From: Saturnia japonica
Lineage: Eukaryota > Arthropoda > Insecta > Lepidoptera > Saturniidae
Length of the DNA stretch: 64,000 bases
NCBI GenBank assembly: GCA_033032175.1
Contig: CM065314.1
Location: 310,001 to 374,000, forward strand
Direction of reading: 5' to 3'
In this document: positions 45,186 to 54,986 of the stretch, one piece after another
How positions within the stretch are numbered: the first letter of the stretch is position 1
Layout: each line of letters opens with the position of its first letter
Notes under the pieces: generated by a model
Database searches by the model: none
What the model saw: the letters and a program-made list of their open reading frames with translations, nothing else
What the model was told of the DNA's origin: nothing
Program-made: the position numbers and the translations under genes

Positions 45186-45191
45186 TTTTTT
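45186..45191 (+). terminator. Pol III T-run terminator of tRNA-Glu
   Basis: Six consecutive T five bases after the tRNA 3' end, the normal RNA polymerase III stop signal. Confidence 0.85.
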
Positions 45192-45785
45192 CCTTTTGTA
45201 TTTTTATTAATACTCGAAAAAATTACACAATTTAATTTTACAATTTACAAGGCTCTATGAAGATTTCATTAAATTTACCTTTTTTTAATTCGATACTGTT
45301 TTTAGAGACATATTTTTTAATTTCCAAGAGTAATTTGATTCTGATTTTCTTTTTCTATCTTCCTTGTAAAGTTTTATGAAATACTCGTGTGGTGTACATA
45401 CACGATAATTATAATCTTTCACGCGAGGAATGTTTATTGAGCGCTGTGACAAGGTGACGTGGGGACGCTTCGGCTCGCGTTTCCTCCAACATTATATCAT
45501 CTCATATTTATGTTTACATTTCACAGTTCACATGTTATCAAACAATACAAATGTTCGTTTCAACTATAGTGGGAAATCATATCGTACATTTTTTTCTCTT
45601 TTTATTACCATTTCTCCTACTATGTAATATAATAAGGGTTACTACAATTATAAAAATCCGGGATCGAAGAAAAGATATCAAAAAAATTAAGGATCCAAAA
45701 TAACTTAAAAAATAATGGATACCTACTGGATGAGATAAATATGACCATATAATAAAAGACAATTTTTAACAAAAATTATAATCAG
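45192..45785. other. unannotated AT-rich sequence
   Basis: No gene or repeat recognised. Confidence 0.4.
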
Positions 45786-45880
45786 CTTCAGTGATTTTGG
45801 TTTATCATAACTTCTTTGTTAATGAAGCAATTTGCATGATTATTTTTTTGTTGGATAAAAAATCCAGGACTGGATAAAGT
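45786..45880 (+). repeat. interspersed repeat of the 5316-type, short copy
   Basis: TTTATCATAACTTCTTTGTT and GCATGATTATTTTTTTGTTG, followed by GGATAAAAAATCC, align in order with the core of 5390-5455 and 22660-22715. Diverged; ends approximate. Confidence 0.4.
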
Positions 45881-47060
45881 AGGCGCATTAAAAGCGTTAT
45901 AATCCGTGGTTAAATAAAAAAAGAGTTTACTGAGAAAATTACGAAAAAAATAATTTATGGTTTTATTGCATTGCATTTTATTTGAAGAATACGAAACATC
46001 TAACGATCTTCCGCTGATGGCTCTTGTAAGAATCAAATTTCATGTGACTCTAGCTCTTAGACCAAGAGACTTCGAAGACAATATGTAAAACATTGGAAAC
46101 GAATTACTTTCAATATTTACTACTAATGTTAAACATGCATTATATAAACAGGTGGTTGTAGTTCTGTAAACGCTTTACTATCTTAATCCTCGTGAAAGTC
46201 GAGTTCTATTTTAGTTTTGAAAGTGTTGATTATTTTTTACCGCGGTTGTATTCAATAAATACTATTATTAAATTACTTTTATATTTTATCTTTGAAGTTC
46301 AAGTAGGTACACGTGTGGATACAAATTGGTAGACATACCTACATCGTTAAATCCATTCTGCTATTAGCAATATCTAATAGTTTCGATGTTTTTATTTAAA
46401 TAAGACGATCGATTATTCCGTCGAAAGTAACAGAGTATGATAGTTGCACTATAGTGGAATAAGATTAGAAAGTGTTCGTAAATTGGCTTGTTCACGGTTT
46501 CACATAATGCCACGAGTATTCGTATATTTGTCATGGGGAAATTCGTTACACCCACATATCGTACTCGTGGCTCTCTCGGCTAACGAGACTGCGCGGCGTG
46601 GAAATAGCTTACATGTTTTGAAAATTATCAAGCATATTAATTGATTTTGAAAGCGGATACTTTTTTTTTTTGTTGTTGATGCATATGCATGATTGAATTA
46701 ATTAATTTTGACGCTCTATCTGCAATTTTTCCATAATCCAATCAGTTATGTCTAAATGAAGCGGTCAGTTGTGAACTATTTAATAACTTTTATATTACTA
46801 GTTCTTCATAATCAGTCGGCAGGCACGGTTATTAGGATAAATAATCACACAAGGATCACGCAGGCCTTACTTTGCATTCCTTAGAATATCAGTTAATTAT
46901 CGTTTTCGTGAGTAGAGAAGATTTTTGCCGGAGAAGATAATAAAGGCACGCGCTTACCCTACTCTATGACGATGTTCCAGACTGGCAGCGATGCTCAGGG
47001 TAGTAGCTTTATTTGTAAATTATCTATATCTTCTTATTTACATAACATTTCATTCATAAC
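45881..47060. other. unannotated sequence
   Basis: No gene or repeat recognised. Confidence 0.4.
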
Positions 47061-47064
47061 ATTG

Positions 47065-47090
47065 TAATTTTTTTTTACTTACAGGTAATT
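47065..47090 (+). promoter_or_regulatory. candidate recursive-splicing (zero-length exon) site
   Basis: TAATTTTTTTTTACTTACAG|GTAATT joins a very strong pyrimidine tract and AG to a 5' splice-site-like GTAATT, with the junction after 47084. It is on the same strand as the candidate at 6011. Use in splicing is inference and needs RNA data; a chance occurrence is possible. Confidence 0.3.
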
Positions 47091-47184
47091 CGTGACTTTT
47101 ATATGCGACATATTTCGACTAAACCTTTGAAAATAAAAATACTTTAGGCACTCTCATGACAATAATAATCCTCCTATGAACACA

Positions 47185-47460
47185 TTTTGACAAAATTAAT
47201 TTACATGATTCTTGAACTTGTTGTCCGGCAAATCGGTAATGTGCTTATGAAATTTATTGTAGAACTTATCTTTATTACCTAAGAAACTTTTTATCTTACT
47301 AAATTTAAAATATGTAATAATAAACGGTCCATTAGAATTGTAAATTTTATACATAAAATGATGACTTAACCAGTTATTTCCATATCCTAGTATGAATAGT
47401 TGAAAATCCTCTACAAATAGGATACTGTTAATAAAAATTAAAAAGTACCACATAAACTTT
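47185..47460 (-). pseudogene. non-LTR LINE C-terminal remnant
   Basis: The minus strand reads KIKSFLGNKDKFYNKFHKHI and TDLPDNKFKNHV. The better copy at 63045-63464 reads NKSFLGNSVKFYYKIPKHIT and DLPDNKFKDHVKRVLLSKGY. The shared LPDNKFK-HV block shows the same LINE family. Only the last part of the ORF is left and it ends in an early stop. Confidence 0.65.
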
Positions 47461-47514
47461 ATGCTATAAAATTTAGAAGCAGTGTTATACGAGTGCTCGT
47501 AAAACAGTCCGTCT

Positions 47515-47640
47515 GTGTGTCGATACGAGATGGTACCGTTGCGTTGCCGGTTGATGCACGCAGCAGCAGCACGGCACTAAACTAGTGATGTACCGCCGCC
47601 GCGCGCCACATCGATATTATGTCCGCGCTCTTGGTGTTCA
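47515..47640. promoter_or_regulatory. GC-rich island
   Basis: CACGCAGCAGCAGCACGGCA and GTACCGCCGCCGCGCGCCAC stand out from the AT-rich surroundings. No gene can be tied to it. Confidence 0.2.
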
Positions 47641-48194
47641 TATTAAAATACTACAATCTTTGTGCAGTTTTTAATCCAAACAGATGATAGAGGCGAGCGT
47701 ACGCGTTATAGTTTTAACGAGTTCAACGATACAAAATTATCGATCAATCGTTAAGATAAATGTTAATAGCATATTATAATTTTTTCTACTACAAAACTCT
47801 TTGATAAACACTATTTTAGCTGTTTAGGGGTGTATAATAATATTAGAGACGCCGAAGACAACGGCACTAGCACTCAGGTATGAATGAGTACATGAATATG
47901 ATATAATGAATGATGAATACATTTAAATCCGCTTGACTTGTTGCCGATATTTACGCTATAGTTGTATAATCTTTCTTTTATTACTTGAATTAGCTCGTCG
48001 ATCTACATCAGACACGCGTTTACATGTGTCCTCGATAAATATCGACTGAAATGTATGTCACGCGGCAGACAGCCCGAACTGTATCTAGTTTATGGTCACG
48101 AAACAACACCGTCCAACTGTTATTGACGGATCGACCGCCTCGGAACTCGGACCCCGCCTTCTTCTGAAATAGTATTATTAGATTCGTCCATTTA
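47641..48194. other. unannotated sequence
   Basis: Nothing recognised. Confidence 0.4.
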
Positions 48195-48430
48195 TCTATA
48201 TATTAATTCGTGAAGCAAAAGCTTTCTACCCCTTTTTAAGCGTATTGCGTGCACAGAAGACTGTGAGATTTGGCATGGTTAAAGTTTATATGGAGAAGGA
48301 GTGTTACTAATATATTAAATTAAATTAATAAATACTGGGAATCCTAACCGGACCAGTGCCATTGAACTTAGACCCCCCAAAATATTGACATTGTCACTCA
48401 ACGAATAGTGACAACAAGTGATATAGATAT
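48195..48430 (+). mobile_element. non-autonomous Helitron-like element, copy 4
   Basis: Starts TCTATATATTAATTCGTGAA after an A, as copy 3 does, and carries CGTATTGCGTGCACAGAAGA, GTTAAAGTTTATATGGAGAA, GTGCCATTGAACTTAGACCC and AATATTGACATTGTCACTCA. Similarity stops at about 48428, before the usual 3' hairpin. A CTAG followed by T lies 20 bp later (48445-48448) and could be an alternative end. Confidence 0.65.
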
Positions 48431-48679
48431 CCCCTCAGCTTCCTCTAGTGTATCGTGTCTAGAATAAATTTGAATATCCTTTGCACCATCCAGTTATAAA
48501 AGTTTCTTCAATGATAGTTGCATATTGTTTTCATCAAATATAAACATACGAAAGGATTGTGAAGTGTCGATACCGATGTAAACATGGGGGACAACATTAC
48601 AAATATGCACTGTTTCAAACACCAACATAATATTATAAATATTATATACATTCATCATTTCCTAATAGTGGCGATTCTA

Positions 48680-49180
48680 TGTGCCTAACCGAATTAAAAT
48701 ATCTGCTTTATAAGGTTCAGATTCGGTCGTGTATGAAATACTTTTAGCATCTCTGGGATGGTTCCATTCAATACCTTCTAGATGACCTTGATAGGTTGCA
48801 GCGACGAGCTGTCCGCATTGTGAATGATGCAGATGTCGATAAGTATTTAGAACCGCTACAGCTACCAAGAGACATTGCCTCGGTGAGCGTGTTTTATCGT
48901 CTGTATCATGTTAAATGTTCTGAAGAGCTGTTTGAACTTGTCTTATCATCTTCCTTTACTACAGAACCATGCAGTCTGGTCCACGGAGCCCCAACTGCAC
49001 GGTAGTGGTCATCATGTCACGAACAAAGAAGGTCTCTAAATCTTTCCTTTGCCGTCCCGTGCAAATGTGGAATAGTCTCTCAGCCAACGTGTTTTTCCTT
49101 TCTTATGATATTGGGTCCTTCATATAGGTACGAGACGTGAAGAAGTATTTCAGCAGGTCAGCATGAGATCAACTACTGTC
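48680..49180 (+). pseudogene. non-LTR LINE C-terminal remnant (different family)
   Basis: The + strand reads LLDDLDRLQRRAVRIVNDAD, LPRDIASVSVFYRLYHVKCS and EELFELV, then after a stop and a frameshift VQMWNSLSANVF and KKYFSR. The order 'LD-x-LQRRA-R-ivnD ... R-x-x-a-sLsvFYR-yh-g-cs-EL ... WNSLP ... FK' is the standard end of many insect non-LTR RT proteins. The N-terminal two thirds are absent. Not closely similar in sequence to the LINEs at 42316, 52524 or 63045. Confidence 0.8.
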
Positions 49181-49999
49181 ACAGACAGTCGCCGTTGTTT
49201 GTGGACTCTACGATACTTACGATCAGGCACTGTACGGTCATTGTGGTATATATAAAATGAATGGCTACTTGTTGAAATGTTATATGAACTTAAACTATTT
49301 TTTAAACCTTTATCGATAATATCTATAACTTATCCATTACAGTGTGGTGCCGCCCGCACTATGTCGCAGCTTGCGTCTTATAATCATAAACAGATAATCC
49401 GTTACAAAGTACTTTCATTAGAAAACTTCAAATTTATTTACATCTAAAATAAATTCAATATTTATTAAGTATGTAAATGTTAATATTTGGAAGTATAAGT
49501 ATCTACCATTTTATATTCTAAATTTATATTCAATCTTATTATGTGGGGTGGGTAACTGTTAACATATAGATTTATGTGTAATAACTTTTTTACTATCTGT
49601 ACAGTGTGTACAGTGTTCGCTCTGTGCTCGCTTTGTGCTCGATGCGTGTGTCGAATTATCTTTGCCTATGTTTATTTACTACTAGGTATTATACTACTCA
49701 AAGTCGTTGCTGCTTTCATCAACATATTTAAGTACATCGTTAAGAAAACAAGCACGTGTGCTTTGCTGGTTTGCTCACTACACTCGCACTCGTGCTCGGC
49801 TCACTCGGGACCACAATACATATTGTAGTAGAAACTTATTATAATGATTACTTAGTAGTTAGATGCTCTCAAGCGACACCTCTCCTTAAATTATGAACTC
49901 GCAAAATCTGATATTATAGCAAACGGTTGTATATCAGGTTATTAATAAATGAGACATTGAGAACTAATAGATATATTTAAAGCAAAGTGCATGAACTGC
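49181..49999. other. unannotated sequence
   Basis: No supported gene. The 84-codon frame at 49574-49828 is Cys- and Leu-rich from TGTGCTCGCTTTGTGCTC-type low complexity and has no domain. Confidence 0.35.
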
Positions 50000-50255
50000 C
50001 TCATTAGCCTATTTAGGTTGTGAACGCAGCTGTTATGGTTTAGGTCCTGTGTTCGATCCCCAGGTCGAGCAAAGTGTTATTGGGGTTTTCTATGAAATTC
50101 TCAGTAGCAGCTCCGAGTTTGGGTTTGTGCCCGATTAATGGCAACAGGCTCTCCCCCTATTACATGGGACCTAAAAAAATAACCGGCAAACTGTGGGTGT
50201 ACATTAGTACACCTCTGCCTAACCAAACCTTAGGCTTAATGATATGTTACGTTTA
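50000..50255 (+). mobile_element. tRNA-headed SINE, copy 2
   Basis: Matches the SINE at 28636-28890 in order: a B-box-like GTGTTCGATCCCCAGGTC, AAAGTGTTATTGGGGTTTTC, TATGAAATTCTCAGTAGCAG, CCCCCTATTACATGGGACCT and ACACCTCTGCCTAACC. The B box is better preserved here than in copy 1, the A-box part worse. The 74-codon frame over it is not a gene. Confidence 0.75.
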
Positions 50256-50424
50256 TGAACGAATGTTTATACGATGGTTTGTATGCTATGGATACTAGAA
50301 TCGCTGTTCCGTAGGCAAAATTGAGCGCCCGGTAAGTAGTAGACCTCAAAATGGTGACAAATGGTACAGTCATGCTATTGTTACAACTAGTTATGTTATG
50401 ACTAGTTGGTATTAGTGAGAGGCC

Positions 50425-50760
50425 ATCAATCCATTTAGCCAAAATTCGTCCATTGCTGGACCTAAGTCTCCCCCAAAGATCGTCACAATGACCGGCCCTG
50501 TGTTGCCCGCATCCAGCGTCTTCACGCAACCTTCACCAGGTCGTCGGTCCACCTTGTGGCAGGTCTGCCCATGCTGCGTCCTCCAGTTCGTGAACTCTAC
50601 GGCCCCATCCTCTGCCACTTAAGCAATTCTAGCAAGTCTAGCTATGTGTTAGTGACTTTACTACTTCTGCAGGTCTCCACATTTCTAATTCGATCACGCT
50701 GAGAAGCTCCGAACATAGCCGTTGCCCTATGAGCGCCTTCGAGCTTTTTTTATCAGACTC
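50425..50760 (-). pseudogene. LINE polyprotein C-terminus (RTE/'GRP-RWTDD' type)
   Basis: The minus strand gives, with frame changes, GASQRDRIRN, SSKVTN, a LLKWQRMGP segment, GRPATRWTDDLVKV and RRWMRATQGR, ending VQQWTNFG. The well-known pattern is 'GVSLRDRIRN-x-x-IR-x-x-TKV-D ... KW-WAGHIAR ... GRP-x-x-RW-DDL-x-x-x-AG-x-x-W ... AYVQQW'. Several indels and stops; a short dead 3' fragment. Confidence 0.75.
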
Positions 50761-50961
50761 ATAGTTAGTACTATAAGTGCTGCGGGGAGTAAATGCTATT
50801 AATATCTATTGATTATTCCAGTTGATTAAATTAAGTTATATTCGTTTTATGAACTATAGTTTAGGTAAGCAATTAATTTACTTGGCAATTCTTGTATGCT
50901 CACAGAGTTATGTTTGTCATGAATACAGTTATCTTAGTATAGCTATCGCGATGACTACTAA

Positions 50962-51207
50962 CTGTTGTTTTCAATAACCTATCTATCCGTTGTTTCAGTT
51001 ACTAAAGATAGACAAATATAAACTTTAGGCCTTACTTTTTTTTTCAATAACCTATCAATAGATAATTTTTCGTGTCTAGATAATATATATCCATATGATA
51101 TAGCTTGAATAGATAAGAGGGAAGCCGATATCTGTCTTTAATTAAAGATAGTACTTATTACAAAAATATCGGGCATAGTAAACTCAGATATTTATTGAAA
51201 ACGGCCG
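50962..51207 (-). mobile_element. MITE, family 'GGCCGTTTTCAATAAC', copy C
   Basis: In reverse complement it starts CGGCCGTTTTCAATAAATAT and continues through the family's body (TTAATTAAAGACAGATATCG, CTTCCCTCTTATCTATTCAA, ATGGATATATATTATCTAGA), ending with GGTTATTGAAAACAACAG. The terminal repeats are the best preserved of the three copies. No coding capacity. Confidence 0.72.
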
Positions 51208-51545
51208 ATAGTGAAGTTATAGTGATGGCCGATGGTCGCTACTTTCCAACGTATGTAGGCTGTTTTTGTTGCAAACTTCTCGTTTAGTAGAATAAATAAT
51301 GCATAGTCTCGTCTCATCTCGTCAATTTTCGTCTAGTATAAGAAATAATGTTTCAGAGGGTTCTAGAAGCTTTACATTTTGCACGGGAGAACTTCATGTA
51401 AAGCACGTGAGCATTATGATCCTAACAGATAATCAGTATTAATCCTAAACCTTGAGAGATAAATCAAAATAATATACTAAAGAATTCTAGTTCTTCGAAA
51501 AGCCTAAAGAAAAGTTCGCGATAGCATATTATGTCTATCTCCTAT
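51208..51545. other. unannotated sequence
   Basis: No gene or repeat recognised. Confidence 0.4.
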
Positions 51546-51670
51546 GGTTGACTCACAGCAAGTCCGGTGAAGCTGTAAAAAAGCCGCAGCGGCTCTGTTT
51601 GACGATAGGGCCCCTAAGGCTAACAGTGTAGTCAGTTCTAAAAAAAAAAAAAAAAAAGGTTGACTCACAG
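51546..51670 (+). mobile_element. 99-bp LINE 3'-end stub with 13-bp target duplication
   Basis: The target duplication GGTTGACTCACAG occurs at 51546-51558 and exactly again at 51658-51670. Between them lie 99 bp: CAAGTCCGGTGAAGCTGTAA, GCCGCAGCGGCTCTG, GATAGGGCCCCTAAGGCTAA and about 19 A. This is the same 3' end as the LINE at 42316-43431. It is an extremely 5'-truncated but otherwise textbook target-primed insertion; the perfect duplication implies it is young. Confidence 0.95.
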
Positions 51671-52451
51671 TAATTATTTTTATCTTCATCAAAGTAAATA
51701 AAAACATTACTTTATTTACGAATCTGTTTTCTCCCATTCAATATTAATCCTTATCCAAATAAATATATTAGTTAACTTGGGCATTTAATGTAGGTTAAAA
51801 TTGTCCTTTACATTATATCATTTAAATGAATACCGTAGAAGATACCACACATTCAAAATTACGGGAAACCAAAGTAATCATTCACAATGAAACGGATACT
51901 CGCACCTATGATGAATTACGCGTCCCGATTTAAACGAAACTAACTTATAAATAAACAATCAATACTAAAGCGATAAACTCTAAATCGTGCCTTTTTAAAC
52001 ATAAAATACACCACTTTGTAAATTGTAAACGTGGAAAGCTGGGGCGGGTCGCTAGTTGTAAATAAATTAAATATATCCGAGGTTAATTTTATTTCATAAT
52101 AATTAAACACAGTAGGTATAGGAAGGCAGTGCGGGGGCGCGGCGGCCTGGTGGTGTAGTGCGGGGTGAGTTAAGCATATTATCTAGTGCCCCTACACTCG
52201 AACAGAGTGCTGGGCTCTCCGCGATTATTGATATTTGCCTCCAAATCTCATTCCAGTGTTGTATTGATTAACCGTCACGTCTGTTATCGCTCCTTATCTT
52301 AAATATATAATCCGTACTTCCCACAATTTGTTATGAATACGTAAATGTGTTTTCCCATTCAACTAGTTCTCTCGATTTTAATTAAATTCACTTTGAGACT
52401 TAGTCTGGCAGCAACATAACAGTTTGCGAACTCATCATGTATTTAATTTAA
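51671..52451. other. unannotated sequence with a GC-rich patch
   Basis: A short GC-rich island lies at about 52122-52170 (GCAGTGCGGGGGCGCGGCGG). Nothing else recognised. Confidence 0.35.
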
Positions 52452-52928
52452 TTAGCGGTCGCCCAATGATCGAAATTCGACTAGCGACTTTTTAATCATA
52501 GACTAATTTTTGTTTGACATTTGAAAGAAAAAAAAACATTTATTCCTAAAAACAAAACACGCTTTACAAAAATTGACTAATATTAACATACACAAAAAAA
52601 AAACATTAAAAAGGTAACAATATAAATTACCCAGCTGCGTGTCCTGCAAATAAAAGATAAATAACAACTTGAACTCACTATTCATGGCATAATATATTTT
52701 TTAAATAATAAAAAAAAAAAACAAATATAAAAGAATATAAAACAAACAAATAAATAAAAGGAGCACTCATAAGCAAATTGGAAAATAATATTATGTAGGT
52801 GCATTATAAAACTATATAAAACATTATATCTAAGATTATACTAGGTACATGGCAGGATATTAAAATGTATGCAAACACAAATAAATAAATCCATAAGTCC
52901 TCCAATGCATGAATTCACTAACACTGCG

Positions 52929-54712
52929 CCATTAACAAAAATCGTTTGAAATTAATTCTAAGCATTTGTGTGGTATTAAAGTCGCGCATTGGAGGGGGGG
53001 GGGGGGGCAGGTCATTCCAGCATCGGGTAGCAGCGAACCTAAAGCTACCTCGGAAAGAAGTCGAGTGTGTGTGTCGATGAGTACATAACATCTACTTAAA
53101 GGCTCTGGTTCCATAGCGGTTCTGATCTCTGGCCCAAACCAGTTTTTCATAGAGATGTTCAGGAATCCCTATTTTTATTACACCAAATAAAAGTGTAGCA
53201 AGGTGTAAGCGCCGCCTACTTTCCATTTACAACAAATTTCCTATATTTATAAAAGGTGTAACATAGTTTCGCGTTGGAATGTGGTAGCAAAATCGCATGC
53301 AGGCTTTCTGAATCCGTTGTATAAGTCTTTTTGTTTTAGCAAGGATACAAGAATCATACACGACATCAGCATAGTTCAATTTAGAAAGAATAGGATATTC
53401 GCATAACAAAATTCTAACTTCAGTTCTAATGTAAGGGCGAATATTGTATAAGAGTTTAAGCCTATACATACAATTGCGTGTAGCTTCCAAAACATGTTTT
53501 TTAAATCGCAAAGATGAATCCATAAGTAAACCAAGTTTGTCTATTTTTACCAATGGATACTGAAGTGTAATATGAAGAATTTGTTTTTTAGATCCTAAAA
53601 CCATAAACTTAGACTTGGTTGGATTCCAGACTAAGCAATTGGAATCTGCCCATTCTTTTACACTGGTAAGGTCTTCATTCATTTATCGCACAGCACTTAA
53701 AGTGTCATGTGGGTGACAATGCACATATAATTGAACATCATCAGCATATAAATGGAATTTACAGTTCTTTATATTTTTAATAATATCAGCGCTATATAAA
53801 ATGAACAACAACGGCCCTAAAATTGAACCCTGTGGTACACCTCTCTCCACCGGCATAAGGGCGGATGAAAACTTATTCCTACTACTGCTCCCTAGTTCCA
53901 CATATTGGAATCTATGAGTGAGGTATGAAACACTATATGTCTACTACTGCTGCCCTAGTGTCCACTATATTGGACATCTAATGAGTGAGATCTGGGAAAC
54001 CACTATATATGTAGCCATATCAAAACCAAGATATTTTAATTTAGATAAAAGCAAGGATATATTTATCGTATCAAAAGCACGCTAGAAATCCAATAACGTC
54101 AACATTGTACCCATGCCCTGGCCTTGAGCTGATAATATATTATCTACCACGTCTAGAAGAGCCGTAGTGGTACTCCTTTTTTCCGAAACCCTGACTGAAA
54201 TTTAGGTAGAATGTTACACCTTTCCACATAAGCCGTTAATTGTAGTGATACTACTTTTTCTATTATTTTAGAAAGACACGGAAGTATACTAATCGGTCTG
54301 AGATCTTGAACGCCAGTAGGGTTGGGGTTTTTTTAATAGGTTTTATAACCGCAATTTTCCACATGTCAGGGACAATAGATGTAGCTATTGATGCATTTAT
54401 TATAGCAGTAAATGCACTAATTGTATAGGTGAGCGTTGCTTTAATTATTTTTAAATCAATTTGGTCATTGCCTACAGCATTCGATTTTAATGCACGGATT
54501 ATATGAATAACTGTTTTTTCGCTTATAGGATGTAAAGAAAATGTGTCAGTACCATGCCTGTTAGACTCAAAATAATTACGGTACGAAGTGTCCACAGTAG
54601 TACTACCTCGTACAGGCAAGAAAAATTTATTAATAGTGTTAGGATCACTGCAACAGTCAATAACACCAGGGTCATTAGAACGGGGCTGAATGGGTACTTT
54701 TAATTTTTCCAT
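52929..54712 (-). pseudogene. non-LTR reverse transcriptase pseudogene (Jockey/CR1-like)
   Basis: The best-preserved RT in the window. In order on the minus strand: RALKSNAVGNDQIDLKIIKA and WKIAVIKPIKK (finger motifs), RPISILPCLSKIIEK, FQSGFRKKRSTTTALLDVVD, a catalytic LLDF*RAFDTI with a stop, GVPQGSILGPLLFILYSADI, the active-site block FHLYADDVQLYV, a WNPTKSKFMVLGSKKQ block, then ILSKLNYADVVYDSCILAKT and RRRLHLATLLFGVIKIGIPE. It ends with SNDFC and a stop. Frame breaks occur near 54350, 53900, 53225 and the G run at about 53000. The endonuclease domain is missing (5' truncation). Function in life: copying LINE RNA into DNA; here dead. Confidence 0.88.
53885..54010. repeat. imperfect ~65-bp tandem duplication, insertion-rich second copy
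   Basis: 53881-53940 (CTACTACTGCTCCCTAGTTC ... GAGTGAGGTATGAAACACTA) is followed at once by a copy with about ten scattered extra bases (CTACTACTGCTGCCCTAGTG ... GTGAGATCTGGGAAACCACT). It breaks the RT frame between the AFDTI and GVPQGS regions. The insertion-dominated differences resemble raw long-read noise. Confidence 0.75.
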
Positions 54713-54986
54713 AGAAGTTTAGGGTTTTGCCTTATGAACCTAAACAATGAGTATTATATCATTTGCTATCACTTTTAATTGAGTGACAATGTCTATATTT
54801 TGGGGGGTCTAAGTTCAATGGCACTGGTCCGGTTAGGATTCGCAGTATAATTAATTTAATTTAATATATCAGTAACACTCCTTCTCCATATAAACTTTAA
54901 CAATGCCAAATCTCACAGTCTTCCCCGTGCGCGCAATATGCTTAAAAAAGGGTCTAAAGTTTTTGCTTCATGTATTAATATAATGA

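Larger units (their letters stand above)
52524..54732 (-). mobile_element. 5'-truncated non-LTR LINE nested in the Helitron-like element
   Basis: On the minus strand it starts inside the ORF near 54732 and runs through RT and C-terminal regions to an AT-rich 3' UTR ending with GGAATAAATG and a T run near 52530-52545. It contains one noisy tandem duplication (53940-54005) and a G run (about 14 bases) at 52995-53008. No clear target duplication was found at the two junctions. Confidence 0.75.
52452..54986 (-). mobile_element. Helitron-like element split by a LINE insertion, copy 5
   Basis: On the minus strand, 54986-54733 carries the family's 5' part in order (TTAATACATGAAGCAAAAAC, GTGCCATTGAACTTAGACCC, AATATTGACATTGTCACTCA, ending ATTGTTTAGGTTCATA). 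52523-52452 carries the 3' part (CAAATGTCAAAC, TAGTCTATGATTAAAAAGTC, ending GGGCGACCGCTAA). In the unbroken copy at 24710-25046 these halves are adjacent, separated by three bases (CTG). The 2.2 kb between them is LINE sequence in the same orientation, so a LINE appears to have landed in a pre-existing element. Confidence 0.75.

Noticed and set aside
50074..50298. 74-codon frame beginning MLLGFSMKFSVAAPSLGLCP
   Set aside because: It is the SINE body translated; the same DNA occurs in the other SINE copy without this frame intact.
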